Positions 52,764 to 64,000 of a stretch of DNA of 64,000 bases are shown one piece after another. Both the position numbers and the translations under genes were made by a program. The DNA comes from DTWD01 sp963662965 (GTDB taxonomy: Bacteria; Acidobacteriota; Vicinamibacteria; Vicinamibacterales; UBA8438): assembly GCA_963662965.1 (NCBI GenBank), contig OY759970.1, forward strand, positions 1,922,001-1,986,000. Direction: 5' to 3'. Numbering within the stretch: the stretch's first letter is position 1; the number at the start of each line of letters is the position of its first letter. The notes under the pieces were generated by a model. That model worked only from the letters and a program-made list of their open reading frames with translations. It ran no database searches and was not told the origin of the DNA.

Positions 52764-55700
52764 TCAGTCGGCGCCGCTCAACTGGCCGAGTATGCTCCGC
52801 ACGCGGGTGAGATACTCGAGCTCGCGACCGACCGCCGGTTCCGCGGCTGCCGCCATTTCCGCGGCGGAAAACCCGGCGGTGACGGTGCCGGTCGTCGCGC
52901 GGTCCGTCCACCAGGACGAGGCGCCCTGCGACCGACCGGTGATCCCACCCCTGGGCGCCCGGCCGGTGGCGCTGCCCGTCGCGTCCATTCCTTCGAGGTC
53001 GATTCGGATCACGCCCGGCGGTGTCAGCGTGACCCCGGCGTGCGCTCCGACGAACTCGACCAGCCGCCCCGGCTCGACCGGCGCGTCGGTCCTGAACCTT
53101 ATGACGAGCAGCGAGCCCTCGCGGTCGAGCGTTTCCACCCCGATTCGGTCGGCTCCGATGCGAACCCGGCCGTATTCGGCAAGACGCGCCAGTGACGGGT
53201 GGAGCGGGCCGTACCGGTCGCTCACCTCATCGAGGGCCGACGAGAGCGCCGGCTCGTCCGTCGCCGCCGCGACCTTGCGGTACACCGCCAGGCGCTGGTT
53301 GGTCTCGGCGATATACGTCTCGTCGATCCGAAGCTCGACCCCAAGGTTGACGCGCGCCCGCCGCTCGTCCTCGATCTCCTCTCCCTGTAGCTCGCGGACC
53401 GTCTGCTCAAGCAGCTTGACGTACATGTCGAAGCCGATCGCTTCGATGTGCCCACTCTGCTGGGCACCCAGCAAGTTGCCCGCACCCCGGATCTCGAGGT
53501 CGAGCGCCGCCACCCGGAAGCCGCTGCCGAGCTCGCTGAACTCGCGAATGGCGGTGAGCCGCTGTCGGGCCACCGGCGTCAGCGCATTGTCGGCCGGAAT
53601 GATCAGGTAGGCATAGGCCCGCCGGTCGGACCGCCCGACACGGCCGCGCAACTGGTAGAGCTGCGCCAACCCGTAGTGCTCCGCATGATTGACGACGATC
53701 GTGTTGACGTTGGGAATGTCGAGGCCGTTTTCGATGATCGTCGTCGCCACGAGCACGTCGTACTCGTGCGCCACAAAGTCAATCATCACCTTCTCGAGCG
53801 CCGCGTCGGTCGTCTGACCGTGGGCCACGGCGAGGCGCGCCTCGGGAACGAGCCGGCCGACGAGGCTCGCCACCGAATGGATCGACTCCACGCGGTTGTG
53901 CACCACATACACCTGTCCGCCACGAGCGAGCTCGGTGCGGATCGCGCGCGCGATCACCTGCGCGTCGAACCTGATGACGTTGGTCTGAATCGCGAAACGG
54001 TCGCGCGGCGGCGTCTCGATCACCGACATGTCACGGATACCGGCAAGCGACATGTTGAGCGTGCGAGGAATCGGCGTCGCCGTCAGCGTGAGCACATCGA
54101 CACGCCGGCGCATCTGCTTGATCCGTTCCTTGTGGGCGACGCCAAACCGCTGTTCCTCGTCGACGACGAGCAGGCCGAGATCGCGGAACACGACGTCCTT
54201 CGACAGGAGTCGGTGGGTGCCGACGACGAGCTCCACTTTGCCCGCCGCGAGATCGGCGAGTAGTGCCTTCTGTTCGGCCTTGCTGCGAAAGCGGCTCAAC
54301 ATCTCGATTCGGATCGGGAACGCGGCGAATCGCTCGCGGATCGTCTTGTAGTGCTGGAACGCGAGCACCGTGGTCGCGGTCAGGATCGCGACCTGCTTGC
54401 CGTCCATCACCGCCTTGAAGGCCGCCCGCAGCGCGACCTCGGTCTTGCCGTACCCGACATCGCCGCACAGGAGCCTGTCCATGGCGGTCGCGGTCTCCAT
54501 GTCGTGCTTGATGTCGGCGACCGAAGTCTCTTGGTCGGGTGTCAGCTCGTACTCGAACGTCTCTTCAAATTCCCGTTGCCAGTGGGTATCCGCGCCGAAC
54601 GCGTGGCCCGCCAACGCTTGGCGCGCGGCATACAGCTTCAACAGCTCCGCGGCCATGTCGCGCATCGATTTCTTGACACGCGTCTTCGCCTTCTCCCAGG
54701 TCGTGCCGCCGAGTCGATCGAGCGACGGATTCGAGGCTCCGGTGTACTTCTGCAGCAAGTCCAGGTGCTCGACCGGGACGAACAGCTTGTCGTCGCCGTC
54801 ATACCGCAGCTCCATGAACTCGTGCGCCGCCTGGCTTCGATTGACCGAGAGCTGCCGAAGTCCGATGAATGCGCCGATCCCGTGCTCGATATGAACAACG
54901 TGATCACCGACCTTGAGGTCGCGAAAGTCGGACAGGAAAGACTTGGCGACGGAGCGTTTCTGATGGCGGACGAGGTGCTCATCCTCGAACAGATCGCCCT
55001 CTGCATACACCTGCAGACCGGCGTCAGGTAATCGGAACCCACGGGACAGCCGACCGGTGGTGACCAAGAGCGCTGCGGCGTGCGTGTCCTCCTCGCCGTC
55101 GAGCCGCACCACCACCAGGCCGTCCTCGGCCAGCAGCTCGACGATTCGCTCCGCGCGGCCATCGGTTTCGGCGACGAACAGCATCGTGTCGCCCCGCGCA
55201 CGTCCCCGCTTGACGTCGGCGACCCAGTCCCGCAGACGGCCGCGGAACTCGGCCACCGGCTGACAGGCGACATGCTGCGCGGCGAATGACGCCTCGCCGT
55301 GGGGCCCGGTCTCGCCGATCTCGAGCGTGCTGAGCGTGGCCGCTTGCTCGAGCCACCGATCGACGTCGTCTCCATTCACTTGCAGGGCGTCAGGCGGCAG
55401 CACAGACTCGCCGCGGACCAGAGCGTCGGCGTGGCTCGTCTGAAGCTGCTCCACCAGATGCCGGACCCGTTCCCCCGTTTCCGAGGGCTCCGAGACCACG
55501 AGCTGGGCGCCGGCATGGTGCGTGTAGTCGTGGAACGTCGCTCGGCGGTCGATGGCGTCTGGATCGTCGGGGGACGTTTCTAGCTGGTCGCGCAGTGGCT
55601 GCACGGAGACGCGATCGAGGGTCGTGATCGAGCGTTGTGTGGCCGGGTCGAATCGCCGCAGCGACTCGATGCTGTCACCAGCAAACTCCGCGCGGATCGG

Positions 55701-56306
55701 CTCGGTGTCGCCGGCCGGAAAGATATCGACAACCCCTCCCCGCGAACAGAACTCGCCATGCGCTTCCACCGGGTCGGCTCCCGTGAATCCCGCATCCGCA
55801 AGGCGGTCGGCGAGATCCGTTGGCGACAGCGTCCCCCCAGTGCGCAGCTCGATGACGGTGTCCCGCATCCGCCCGGGTGGGCTGAGCCGGGGAAGCAGCG
55901 CCGCCGCCGAGGCGACGACCAGGCGTGCGCGGCGTTTCGCCAACGCGGCCAGTGCGCGGCCGCGCGCCGCGGCCACGTCCAAATGCGGTGCGATGCCGCG
56001 GTACGGGTCGACCTCCTGCGAGGGAAACGGCAGCACCTGCCGCTCGATGTCGGCACGCGAGAGCCCCTCGAGGGCGGCCAGAAAAAACTTCGCGTCGGCC
56101 GTCATCCGGTCGACATCGTTGTCGGCGGGAACAAGCAGCACCAGAGGAGCTTCGCGGGCGAAGACCGACGCCGCGAGCGCCTGGGCGGTGGTGGTCAGTC
56201 CGCTGAGCGATTGCGGACGCCCGGACGCACCACGCCCCAGACCGGCCTTCGCGGCGGCCGTGTGCAACAACGCGCGAAGCGTCAGCGACGCAGTGTCAAA
56301 CGGCAA
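52764..56306 (-). CDS. mfd: Transcription-repair coupling factor Mfd
   Basis: A 1180-residue helicase that removes stalled RNA polymerase and recruits UvrA. In order: UvrB-like N-domain (to about 330), CarD-like polymerase-interaction domain (V-G-D-H-V-V-H-I-E-H-G-I-G), helicase motif I G-D-V-G-Y-G-K-T, motif II D-E-E-Q, helicase C-domain with Q-L-R-G-R-V-G-R-S, and the TRCF domain. It ends with about 60 residues rich in Gly/Ala/Thr between TRCF and the last helix, longer than usual. TTG start at 56306 behind GAGG. No lesion over 3.5 kb. Confidence 0.95.
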   Translation of the reverse strand: MPFDTASLTLRALLHTAAAKAGLGRGASGRPQSLSGLTTTAQALAASVFAREAPLVLLVPADNDVDRMTADAKFFLAALEGLSRADIERQVLPFPSQEVDPYRGIAPHLDVAAARGRALAALAKRRARLVVASAAALLPRLSPPGRMRDTVIELRTGGTLSPTDLADRLADAGFTGADPVEAHGEFCSRGGVVDIFPAGDTEPIRAEFAGDSIESLRRFDPATQRSITTLDRVSVQPLRDQLETSPDDPDAIDRRATFHDYTHHAGAQLVVSEPSETGERVRHLVEQLQTSHADALVRGESVLPPDALQVNGDDVDRWLEQAATLSTLEIGETGPHGEASFAAQHVACQPVAEFRGRLRDWVADVKRGRARGDTMLFVAETDGRAERIVELLAEDGLVVVRLDGEEDTHAAALLVTTGRLSRGFRLPDAGLQVYAEGDLFEDEHLVRHQKRSVAKSFLSDFRDLKVGDHVVHIEHGIGAFIGLRQLSVNRSQAAHEFMELRYDGDDKLFVPVEHLDLLQKYTGASNPSLDRLGGTTWEKAKTRVKKSMRDMAAELLKLYAARQALAGHAFGADTHWQREFEETFEYELTPDQETSVADIKHDMETATAMDRLLCGDVGYGKTEVALRAAFKAVMDGKQVAILTATTVLAFQHYKTIRERFAAFPIRIEMLSRFRSKAEQKALLADLAAGKVELVVGTHRLLSKDVVFRDLGLLVVDEEQRFGVAHKERIKQMRRRVDVLTLTATPIPRTLNMSLAGIRDMSVIETPPRDRFAIQTNVIRFDAQVIARAIRTELARGGQVYVVHNRVESIHSVASLVGRLVPEARLAVAHGQTTDAALEKVMIDFVAHEYDVLVATTIIENGLDIPNVNTIVVNHAEHYGLAQLYQLRGRVGRSDRRAYAYLIIPADNALTPVARQRLTAIREFSELGSGFRVAALDLEIRGAGNLLGAQQSGHIEAIGFDMYVKLLEQTVRELQGEEIEDERRARVNLGVELRIDETYIAETNQRLAVYRKVAAATDEPALSSALDEVSDRYGPLHPSLARLAEYGRVRIGADRIGVETLDREGSLLVIRFRTDAPVEPGRLVEFVGAHAGVTLTPPGVIRIDLEGMDATGSATGRAPRGGITGRSQGASSWWTDRATTGTVTAGFSAAEMAAAAEPAVGRELEYLTRVRSILGQLSGAD

Positions 56307-56356
56307 AGATCCTCGGCGTCAATGACCGCCGAGCCCTCAAGTTTACCAGGCCAAAC

Positions 56357-56390
56357 GGGCGGCGGCGGGGCTTGGGGCCGCAGGCTACGG
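56357..56390 (+). repeat. GC-rich dispersed repeat A, right-end fragment
   Basis: GGGCGGCGGCGGGGCTTGGG followed by GCCGCAGGCT closely matches the right end of the 49917-50012 copy. It abuts the stop of the Wzt gene. Confidence 0.5.
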
Positions 56391-57722
56391 CACTATCCGG
56401 ATATTCGAGCTGAAGTTCCAGTGGTGCCGGGGCCGGTAAATGCCGGCGTCCTTCGTGCGCGACTTCACGCGGAAGGTATAGAGCAGGCGATGATAATCGT
56501 ACTGAACCCCTTCGCGGGTGTGCGCCGCGACATCGAGTTTGTAGGTCCCCTCAACGAGGTCGAGGCTGTCGATCAGGAAGACCACTTCGCCGGCGCCGGT
56601 GAGCTCGACCGGCTTGTACTCCTCGAGGTGGGTGTTCGTCCCGTAGCAGCAGACCCCTTCGGCGTTGAAGATGCTGATGCCGAAGACGAAGTCCTGGACC
56701 GGTGTCGTGGTGCTCACGTCGAGCTTGATCGCAAGCTGATCCCCGCTATGGAACACGTGGACCGCCTCGCCGTCGCGCTCGAGCGTGACGTTGTCGATTC
56801 TGACCGGACCCGCGCCCCAGCGGCCTTGCGCCGCACGGAACATGTTCTCTGGCGGTTCGGCGGTGCTGATCGGCTGATTGAGAACGGCCACCGGCGCTTG
56901 GCCATCGGGACCCCCGGCCCTGGCGGCCGCTTGTAGCTTGCGATCGCTCGTGGCCAACACGCGTTCTTCGGTCTTTTCGACGTCGGTCGTATACGCGTGC
57001 ACGACGCGTCGAGGGTCGCCCTCGCCACGCACGATGCCGTCGTCGAGCCAGACCGCCTCGTCGCAGAACCGTTCGACCATGCTGAGCCCGTGCGTGACGA
57101 GCAGGATGGTCTTACCGCGGCGCTTGAACTCCGCGAACTTGTCGAGGCACTTGAGGCTGAACCCTTCGTCGCCGACGGCGAGCACCTCGTCGACCAGCAG
57201 CACGTCGGGGTCGACGTTCACCGCGACGGCGAAACCGAGCCGCATATACATGCCCGAGGAATATGTCTTGACTGGCGCGTCGATGAACTCCTCGAGCTCG
57301 GCGAACTCGACGATCTCGTCGAACCGGCTCGTGATCTCGCGCTTGGTCAACCCGAGCATCACGCCGTTGATGAACACGTTTTCGCGACCGGAAATCTCGG
57401 GGTGGAATCCGGTGCCGAGCTCGATGAGCGCTGAAACCCGCCCGCGCACCTCGATCGTACCGGACGTCGGCTTCGTGATGCCGGCGATGAGCTTCAGGAG
57501 GGTGCTCTTGCCCGACCCATTGCGACCGAGCACGCCGAGGGTCGTTCCAGACGGCACCTGCAACGACACGCGGTTGAGGGCGTGGAACACCTCGTTCGGG
57601 CTCAGCTCGCTCGCGAGGCTGCCTTTGAGCAGCGCGCTCTTGAGTGTCGAGAACTGCCGCCGGTAGGCGTACTTCCGGTACAGCTTCGAGACGTCACGGA
57701 TGGTGATCGCGGCGTCGCTCAC
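56385..57722 (-). CDS. wzt: Polysaccharide ABC exporter ATPase (Wzt type, with C-terminal carbohydrate-binding domain)
   Basis: A 445-residue ABC ATPase: Walker A G-R-N-G-S-G-K-S-T, signature Y-S-S-G-M-Y-M-R-L, Walker B V-L-L-V-D-E-V, and H-loop V-T-H-G. Residues from about 290 form a beta-sandwich like the Wzt C-domain, which reads the capped end of O-antigen chains before export. The GTG start overlaps the permease stop (GTGA), so both are coupled. Fusion of ATPase and binding domain indicates the ABC-dependent route for O-antigen or a related glycan. Confidence 0.9.
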   Translation of the reverse strand: MSDAAITIRDVSKLYRKYAYRRQFSTLKSALLKGSLASELSPNEVFHALNRVSLQVPSGTTLGVLGRNGSGKSTLLKLIAGITKPTSGTIEVRGRVSALIELGTGFHPEISGRENVFINGVMLGLTKREITSRFDEIVEFAELEEFIDAPVKTYSSGMYMRLGFAVAVNVDPDVLLVDEVLAVGDEGFSLKCLDKFAEFKRRGKTILLVTHGLSMVERFCDEAVWLDDGIVRGEGDPRRVVHAYTTDVEKTEERVLATSDRKLQAAARAGGPDGQAPVAVLNQPISTAEPPENMFRAAQGRWGAGPVRIDNVTLERDGEAVHVFHSGDQLAIKLDVSTTTPVQDFVFGISIFNAEGVCCYGTNTHLEEYKPVELTGAGEVVFLIDSLDLVEGTYKLDVAAHTREGVQYDYHRLLYTFRVKSRTKDAGIYRPRHHWNFSSNIRIVP

Positions 57723-58546
57723 ACTTCCTCCGCGAAGGAGTCGCGCAGCCGGTCGAAGAGGGCATAGCCGATGATGAACAACCCGATGGACGCCACCGCC
57801 GTCACCAGCAGCCACCTCCAGTGCCCGTAGGGACCGTCGTAGAACAGGATCTCTTGATACGAGATCGCCAGGTGGGCGAACGGATTGAGGTCCATCAGCA
57901 GCTTGCCCGCCGGAGGGAGACCGGCGATCGACGGACCGCGCTCAGCCACAATCGTCCACGGATAGAGAATCGGTGTGCTGAAGAACCAGAGCGTCAGCAG
58001 GTTGGAGAGCAGGTCCTTGATGTCACGGAAGTGCACCGTGAGCGCCGCGAGGATCAGGCCGAAGCCGAGTGACAACACGAACTGGACCGCAATCACGAGC
58101 GGAAACCAGAGCAGCTCGCCGACGCTCGGCAACCTCGAGGCGAAGAAGACGAGCGCGAGGAGCAAGATTGGGAGCGCCAGGAAAAAGTGGACCATGTTGC
58201 CGATAACGGCCACCACCGGGAGCACCTCGGCCGGGAACAGGACCTTCTTGATCAAGTTGCCGTTGACGAGCAACGAGTTCGATGCCTCGGTGAGCGACGA
58301 AGAGAACCAGGTCCACGGCAGCAGGCCGCAGAAGAGGAAGAGCGCGTAGTTCTCCTCGACGTCTGGGAATCGTCCCGGCAGCACGACGGAGAAGACGAAG
58401 GTGTAGACCATCAGGAGCAGCAGCGGGTTGGCGAACGACCAGAAGAAGCCGAGGACCGACCCCCGATAGCGCGCCTTCAGGTCGCGCACCACCAGCGTCT
58501 GGACCAGGCTGCGGTAGTGGAAGAGACGCCGGAGGTTAGAGACCAT
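57719..58546 (-). CDS. wzm: Polysaccharide ABC exporter permease (Wzm type)
   Basis: A 275-residue ABC-2 permease with six transmembrane segments, starting R-S-L-V-Q-T-L-V-V-R-D-L-K-A-R-Y-R-G-S-V-L-G, the amphipathic entry typical of Wzm/KpsM/TagG. P-N-P-L-A/D-L-N-P-F-A-H-L type motifs precede the last helices. Together with the ATPase it moves lipid-linked polysaccharide across the inner membrane. Biosynthetic glycosyltransferases are not in the window, so the cluster must lie elsewhere. Confidence 0.9.
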   Translation of the reverse strand: MVSNLRRLFHYRSLVQTLVVRDLKARYRGSVLGFFWSFANPLLLLMVYTFVFSVVLPGRFPDVEENYALFLFCGLLPWTWFSSSLTEASNSLLVNGNLIKKVLFPAEVLPVVAVIGNMVHFFLALPILLLALVFFASRLPSVGELLWFPLVIAVQFVLSLGFGLILAALTVHFRDIKDLLSNLLTLWFFSTPILYPWTIVAERGPSIAGLPPAGKLLMDLNPFAHLAISYQEILFYDGPYGHWRWLLVTAVASIGLFIIGYALFDRLRDSFAEEV

Positions 58547-58620
58547 CTCAGGTGCGCGTCTTGGCCGTCAGCGGCGGTCCCCAGCGAGTACAGTATTCTC
58601 GCTTCGGGCCGCATGACGGC

Positions 58621-59388
58621 CTACCCAGCATCGACATCGATCACGACGACGGTGACGTTGTCGGGCCCGCCCTGCTCGTTGGCTTGGCGGATGAGGTCGT
58701 CGCAGATACCCTCGAGCCTCAGGCCGCCCGTCAGCACCTCCGCGATCGCCGCGTCGGACAGGACTGACGTCAACCCATCGGAACAGAGAAGCACGCGGTC
58801 GCCCGCTTCCAGCTTCAACTCCGCCACGTCGACGTCAAGTGTGGCGCCGCCAGCGAGCGCGCGCGTGACGATGTTCCGCCGTGGGTGATCCCGCGCCGCT
58901 TCAGGCGACAACGCGCCGGCCCGTATCTGCTCCTCGACCCACGAATGGTCCCGCGTGAGGCGGGTGAACTCGTCGCCGCGGTACAGGTACGCGCGGGAGT
59001 CGCCGACGTGGGCGAGTGCGCCCGGGGTGTCGTCGACGAGGATGGCGACGGCGGTGGTGGCCATCCCCTGGAGCCTCGCGTCATCGTTGATCCGTAGTGT
59101 GAGCTGGCGGTTGGCCTCGAGTAGGCCGGCCTTCAGACGGTTGCCGTTCTGCCCCAACTTGGGGTCGAACGGCGCGGGCCCTGTGTCGCTGACCCCGGCG
59201 TTCGTCGTGCCGGCGACGAACCGCTCCGTTTCCTCGATCGCCAGCTGGGACGCGACCTCACCGGCCACATGCCCACCCATCCCGTCGGCCACCACGAACA
59301 AGCCCAGGTCCTCGCGAACGCAGAAGCTGTCTTCATTGGTTGACCGGCGGAGGCCGGTATCGGTGCGGGCGGCGCAGCTGAATCGCAT
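58621..59388 (-). CDS. PP2C-type serine/threonine phosphatase
   Basis: A 255-residue soluble phosphatase with all PP2C motifs: R-S-T-N-E-D-S near 16, V-A-D-G-M-G-G-H at 33-40 (metal Asp35), G-D-S-R-A-Y, S-D-G-L-T and G-G-P-D-N-V-T-V. It removes phosphate from Ser/Thr, normally opposing a Hanks-type kinase or serving FHA signalling. No kinase gene is adjacent. The ATG at 59388 matches the family start; the frame upstream reads into repeat B. Confidence 0.92.
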   Translation of the reverse strand: MRFSCAARTDTGLRRSTNEDSFCVREDLGLFVVADGMGGHVAGEVASQLAIEETERFVAGTTNAGVSDTGPAPFDPKLGQNGNRLKAGLLEANRQLTLRINDDARLQGMATTAVAILVDDTPGALAHVGDSRAYLYRGDEFTRLTRDHSWVEEQIRAGALSPEAARDHPRRNIVTRALAGGATLDVDVAELKLEAGDRVLLCSDGLTSVLSDAAIAEVLTGGLRLEGICDDLIRQANEQGGPDNVTVVVIDVDAG

Positions 59389-59422
59389 GTTTAGGAGCCC
59401 GCTGTGACACTCGCGCGCGACA

Positions 59423-59474
59423 GCGAGACCGGCGAGGGGCCAGCCTGGCAAGGCGCGACGGGAAAGCATACCGG
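59423..59474 (+). repeat. Dispersed repeat B, copy 2
   Basis: GCGAGACCGGCGAGGGGCCA, then GCCTGGCAAGGCGCGACG, then GCATACCGG; about 80-85% like the copy at 41896. It lies between the PP2C gene and atpC. Confidence 0.6.
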
Positions 59475-59517
59475 AAGTGGGTGACGTTCCCGACACTGAT
59501 GTAGCACAAATGCGATG

Positions 59518-59943
59518 TCAGACGCTGGATCCGAGAGCTTTCTTGGCGACCTCGAGCCGCACTGTCGACTTGAACAGCGCTTGCTGCGCACGTTCGAAAT
59601 CGAGATCGACATCCGGCGCGGACATCCGCTCGCGGGCACGATTGACGGCCGCTTCCGCCCGATCGATGTCGATCTCGTCGGCGCGCTCGGCAACCTGCGC
59701 GAGCACGCGGACGCGGTCTGGAAGCACCTCGGCAAAGCCGAACGCGACCGAGAGAAAGGTCTTTTGCTCCCCTTGCCTGAACCAGAGTTCTCCCACCCGG
59801 AGCGTGACGAGCAACGGGGTATGCCCGGGCAGCACCCCGAGGTAGCCGTCGGCTCCCGGGATCTCGATTTCGTCGACCGTCTCGTGCGCGACGGCGCGCT
59901 CGGGAGTGACGAGTTCGAGCGTGAGATGTGACGGAATCGCCAT
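59518..59943 (-). CDS. atpC: ATP synthase F1 subunit epsilon
   Basis: A 141-residue epsilon subunit: N-terminal beta sandwich (L-T-L-E-L-V-T-P-E-R, then G-A-D-G-Y-L-G-V-L-P-G-H-T-P) and a C-terminal two-helix domain (about 90-140). It sits in the central stalk with gamma and can inhibit ATP hydrolysis. Last gene of the atp operon, 6 bp after atpD. Confidence 0.95.
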   Translation of the reverse strand: MAIPSHLTLELVTPERAVAHETVDEIEIPGADGYLGVLPGHTPLLVTLRVGELWFRQGEQKTFLSVAFGFAEVLPDRVRVLAQVAERADEIDIDRAEAAVNRARERMSAPDVDLDFERAQQALFKSTVRLEVAKKALGSSV

Positions 59944-59949
59944 GGATAC

Positions 59950-61392
<1,443 letters not shown>

Positions 61393-61455
61393 GTCCGCTT
61401 ACCTTCCCTGGTCTCTGATCTCTGACCCCTGATCCCTCGCCGATTCCGTCTAACC

Positions 61456-62328
61456 TCAGAGCGCGTCCGCGCCGGATACCACCTCGATCAATTCGCGTGT
61501 AATCGCCGCCTGACGCACCTTGTTCATGTGGAGCGTGAGGTCGTCGATCATGTCTCCGGCGTTTCGCGAGGCGGCATCCATCGCGGTCATGCGAGCCGCG
61601 TGCTCCGCAGCCGCCGACTCGAGGAGCGCGCGGAAGAGCTCGACTTCGACATAGCGCGGCAACAGGTCTCGGAAGATGCGCTCCGGAGCCGGCTCGTATA
61701 TATAGTCTGCAGGCAGCTCTCCGCCCTCGGCAACTTCCGCAGACACATCGGATTTCGGAATCGGCAGCAGCTGCTCGACCACGACTTCCTGCTGCATGAC
61801 ACTCTTGAACTCGTTGTAGACGAACACGACGCGCGACACGTCACCGGACGTGTACTGGTCGATGGCGACCTTCGCCATCGCCTGCGCATGCGAGTACTGC
61901 AGATCGTTGAACAAATTAACCAGCTCGAATCGTACATCGGCGCCACGGCGCACGAAGTAGTCGCGTCCGCGCCGACCGACGAGCCCCATCACCGCCGCGC
62001 GGTCGGCGGCCTTCACGAAGGCGCTCGCCCGGCGCAGCAGGTTCGAATTGAAGCTGCCGCACAACCCCTTGTCGGCCGTCACCACGAACACCAGCGTCGG
62101 TGCCTCGGGCGCGACCGGCGGCGCGAGCAGCGGATGCACCGCCGTTCCGACTTCAGCCGCGAGGTCGCTCAGCACGCGTTGCATCAGCAGCGCGAAGGGA
62201 CGCGCGCCGACGATGCTGTCTTGCGCTCGCCGCAGCTTTGACGCCGCGACGGTTTTCATCGCTTTCGTGATCTGCTCGGTCGACTTGACGGCGCGAATCC
62301 GGCGCCGGAGGTCTATCAATGACGGCAT
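61456..62328 (-). CDS. atpG: ATP synthase F1 subunit gamma
   Basis: A 290-residue gamma subunit: the N-terminal helix (R-R-I-R-A-V-K-S-T-E-Q-I-T-K-A-M) and C-terminal helix (S-R-N-A-G-D-M-I-D-D-L) form the rotor coiled coil; D-K-G-L-C-G-S-F-N-S-N lies in the Rossmann-like domain. It links the c-ring to the catalytic head. 38 bp after atpA; the spacer contains a short tandem of GGGCTCA units. Confidence 0.95.
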   Translation of the reverse strand: MPSLIDLRRRIRAVKSTEQITKAMKTVAASKLRRAQDSIVGARPFALLMQRVLSDLAAEVGTAVHPLLAPPVAPEAPTLVFVVTADKGLCGSFNSNLLRRASAFVKAADRAAVMGLVGRRGRDYFVRRGADVRFELVNLFNDLQYSHAQAMAKVAIDQYTSGDVSRVVFVYNEFKSVMQQEVVVEQLLPIPKSDVSAEVAEGGELPADYIYEPAPERIFRDLLPRYVEVELFRALLESAAAEHAARMTAMDAASRNAGDMIDDLTLHMNKVRQAAITRELIEVVSGADAL

Positions 62329-62366
62329 GGACGCGATGTTCTCTGGCTCAGGGCTCAGGGCTCGGG

Positions 62367-63896
<1,530 letters not shown>

Positions 63897-63902
63897 GGTC
63901 TC

Positions 63903-64000
63903 TTACGTGCCCGTCATGAAACGCTGTCTCAGCCGACCGAGGTGATGCGCCAAGCTTCCGTCGAAAACGGTGCTGCCGATCTGCGTGACCATCCCGCCGA
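63903..64000 (-). CDS. atpH: ATP synthase F1 subunit delta, C-terminus only
   Basis: The last 31 codons and stop of a minus-strand gene that continues beyond the right edge. G-G-M-V-T-Q-I-G-S-T-V-F-D-G-S is the standard end of the delta (OSCP) subunit, which ties the peripheral stalk to alpha. Its place before atpA matches the usual operon order. Confidence 0.85.
   Translation of the reverse strand, partial: GGMVTQIGSTVFDGSLAHHLGRLRQRFMTGT

Noticed and set aside
51478..53610. A 710-codon open frame on the plus strand
   Set aside because: It is antisense to the SurA-like gene, the NusG-like gene and mfd, whose family motifs are unmistakable. Long antisense frames are expected in high-GC coding DNA.

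Overview
The window reads as a chromosomal segment of a high-GC, Gram-negative, aerobic soil- or sediment-type bacterium. The gene content points to Acidobacteriota, most likely the Vicinamibacteria lineage: VWA-TPR secreted protein, DUF1501/DUF1800 pair, DUF5916-type outer-membrane protein fragment, PQQ dehydrogenase, amidohydrolase and the W-G-x-P-D-L-Q-G-x-W secreted family. The taxon is inferred from families, not from a marker gene. No rRNA, tRNA, CRISPR array, transposase or phage module was seen.

Layout. 1-9.7 kb (mostly minus strand): cytochrome c fragment, two decapitated gene remnants meeting near 720, then exported or hydrolytic genes (haloacid dehalogenase, VWA-TPR, deazaflavin-reductase-like, HSL-type esterase, site-2 protease, frameshifted amidohydrolase, PQQ dehydrogenase with a lanthanide-type Asp pair). 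9.7-11.3 kb: lower-GC DUF971-Mrp pair and a dead 7Fe ferredoxin. 11.4-19.5 kb: IclR regulator, bacilliredoxin, RicT, Rieske protein, an orphan PorB, DUF255 thioredoxin-like protein and ErpA. 19.6-21.3 kb: a TetR gene flanked by related palindromes, and a metallo-beta-lactamase. 21.5-25.1 kb: clpS-clpA-grpE proteostasis cluster, followed by a gene-free stretch with two long hairpins. 25.7-34.9 kb: ACT protein, aminotransferase, M1 peptidase, DsbD, lipid kinase, membrane GAF protein, PDZ protein. 35.5-43.5 kb: FabZ-like protein without the catalytic His, a ruined diguanylate cyclase, PCYCGC protein, then a signalling cluster (hybrid histidine kinase, FliA-type sigma factor, stand-alone DHp-like protein, BldC-like HTH, NtrC-type regulator). 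43.6-49.8 kb: DUF1501/DUF1800, a second pair of head-to-head gene remnants near 47,047, Nudix, CDF transporter, frameshifted LOG. 50-58.5 kb: DusB, RfaH/NusG-like factor, SurA-like chaperone, Mfd, Wzt/Wzm exporter. 58.6-64 kb: PP2C phosphatase and the F1 ATP synthase operon (atpH-A-G-D-C), which runs off the right edge.

Three themes go beyond routine annotation. First, a GC-rich intergenic repeat (about 85-100 bp, containing GGGGCTGACTGCCCC-like hairpins) occurs at least eight times, mostly at gene 3' ends; in one place it supplies the end of a protein. Second, there are many small lesions (1-nt frameshifts, short deletions, decapitated genes) in dispensable genes, while long essential genes (mfd, clpA, atp, M1 peptidase) are intact. 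This argues for real gene decay rather than general sequencing noise. Third, several genes carry a -10-like hexamer only 8-11 nt before the start codon and no Shine-Dalgarno, suggesting leaderless transcripts.
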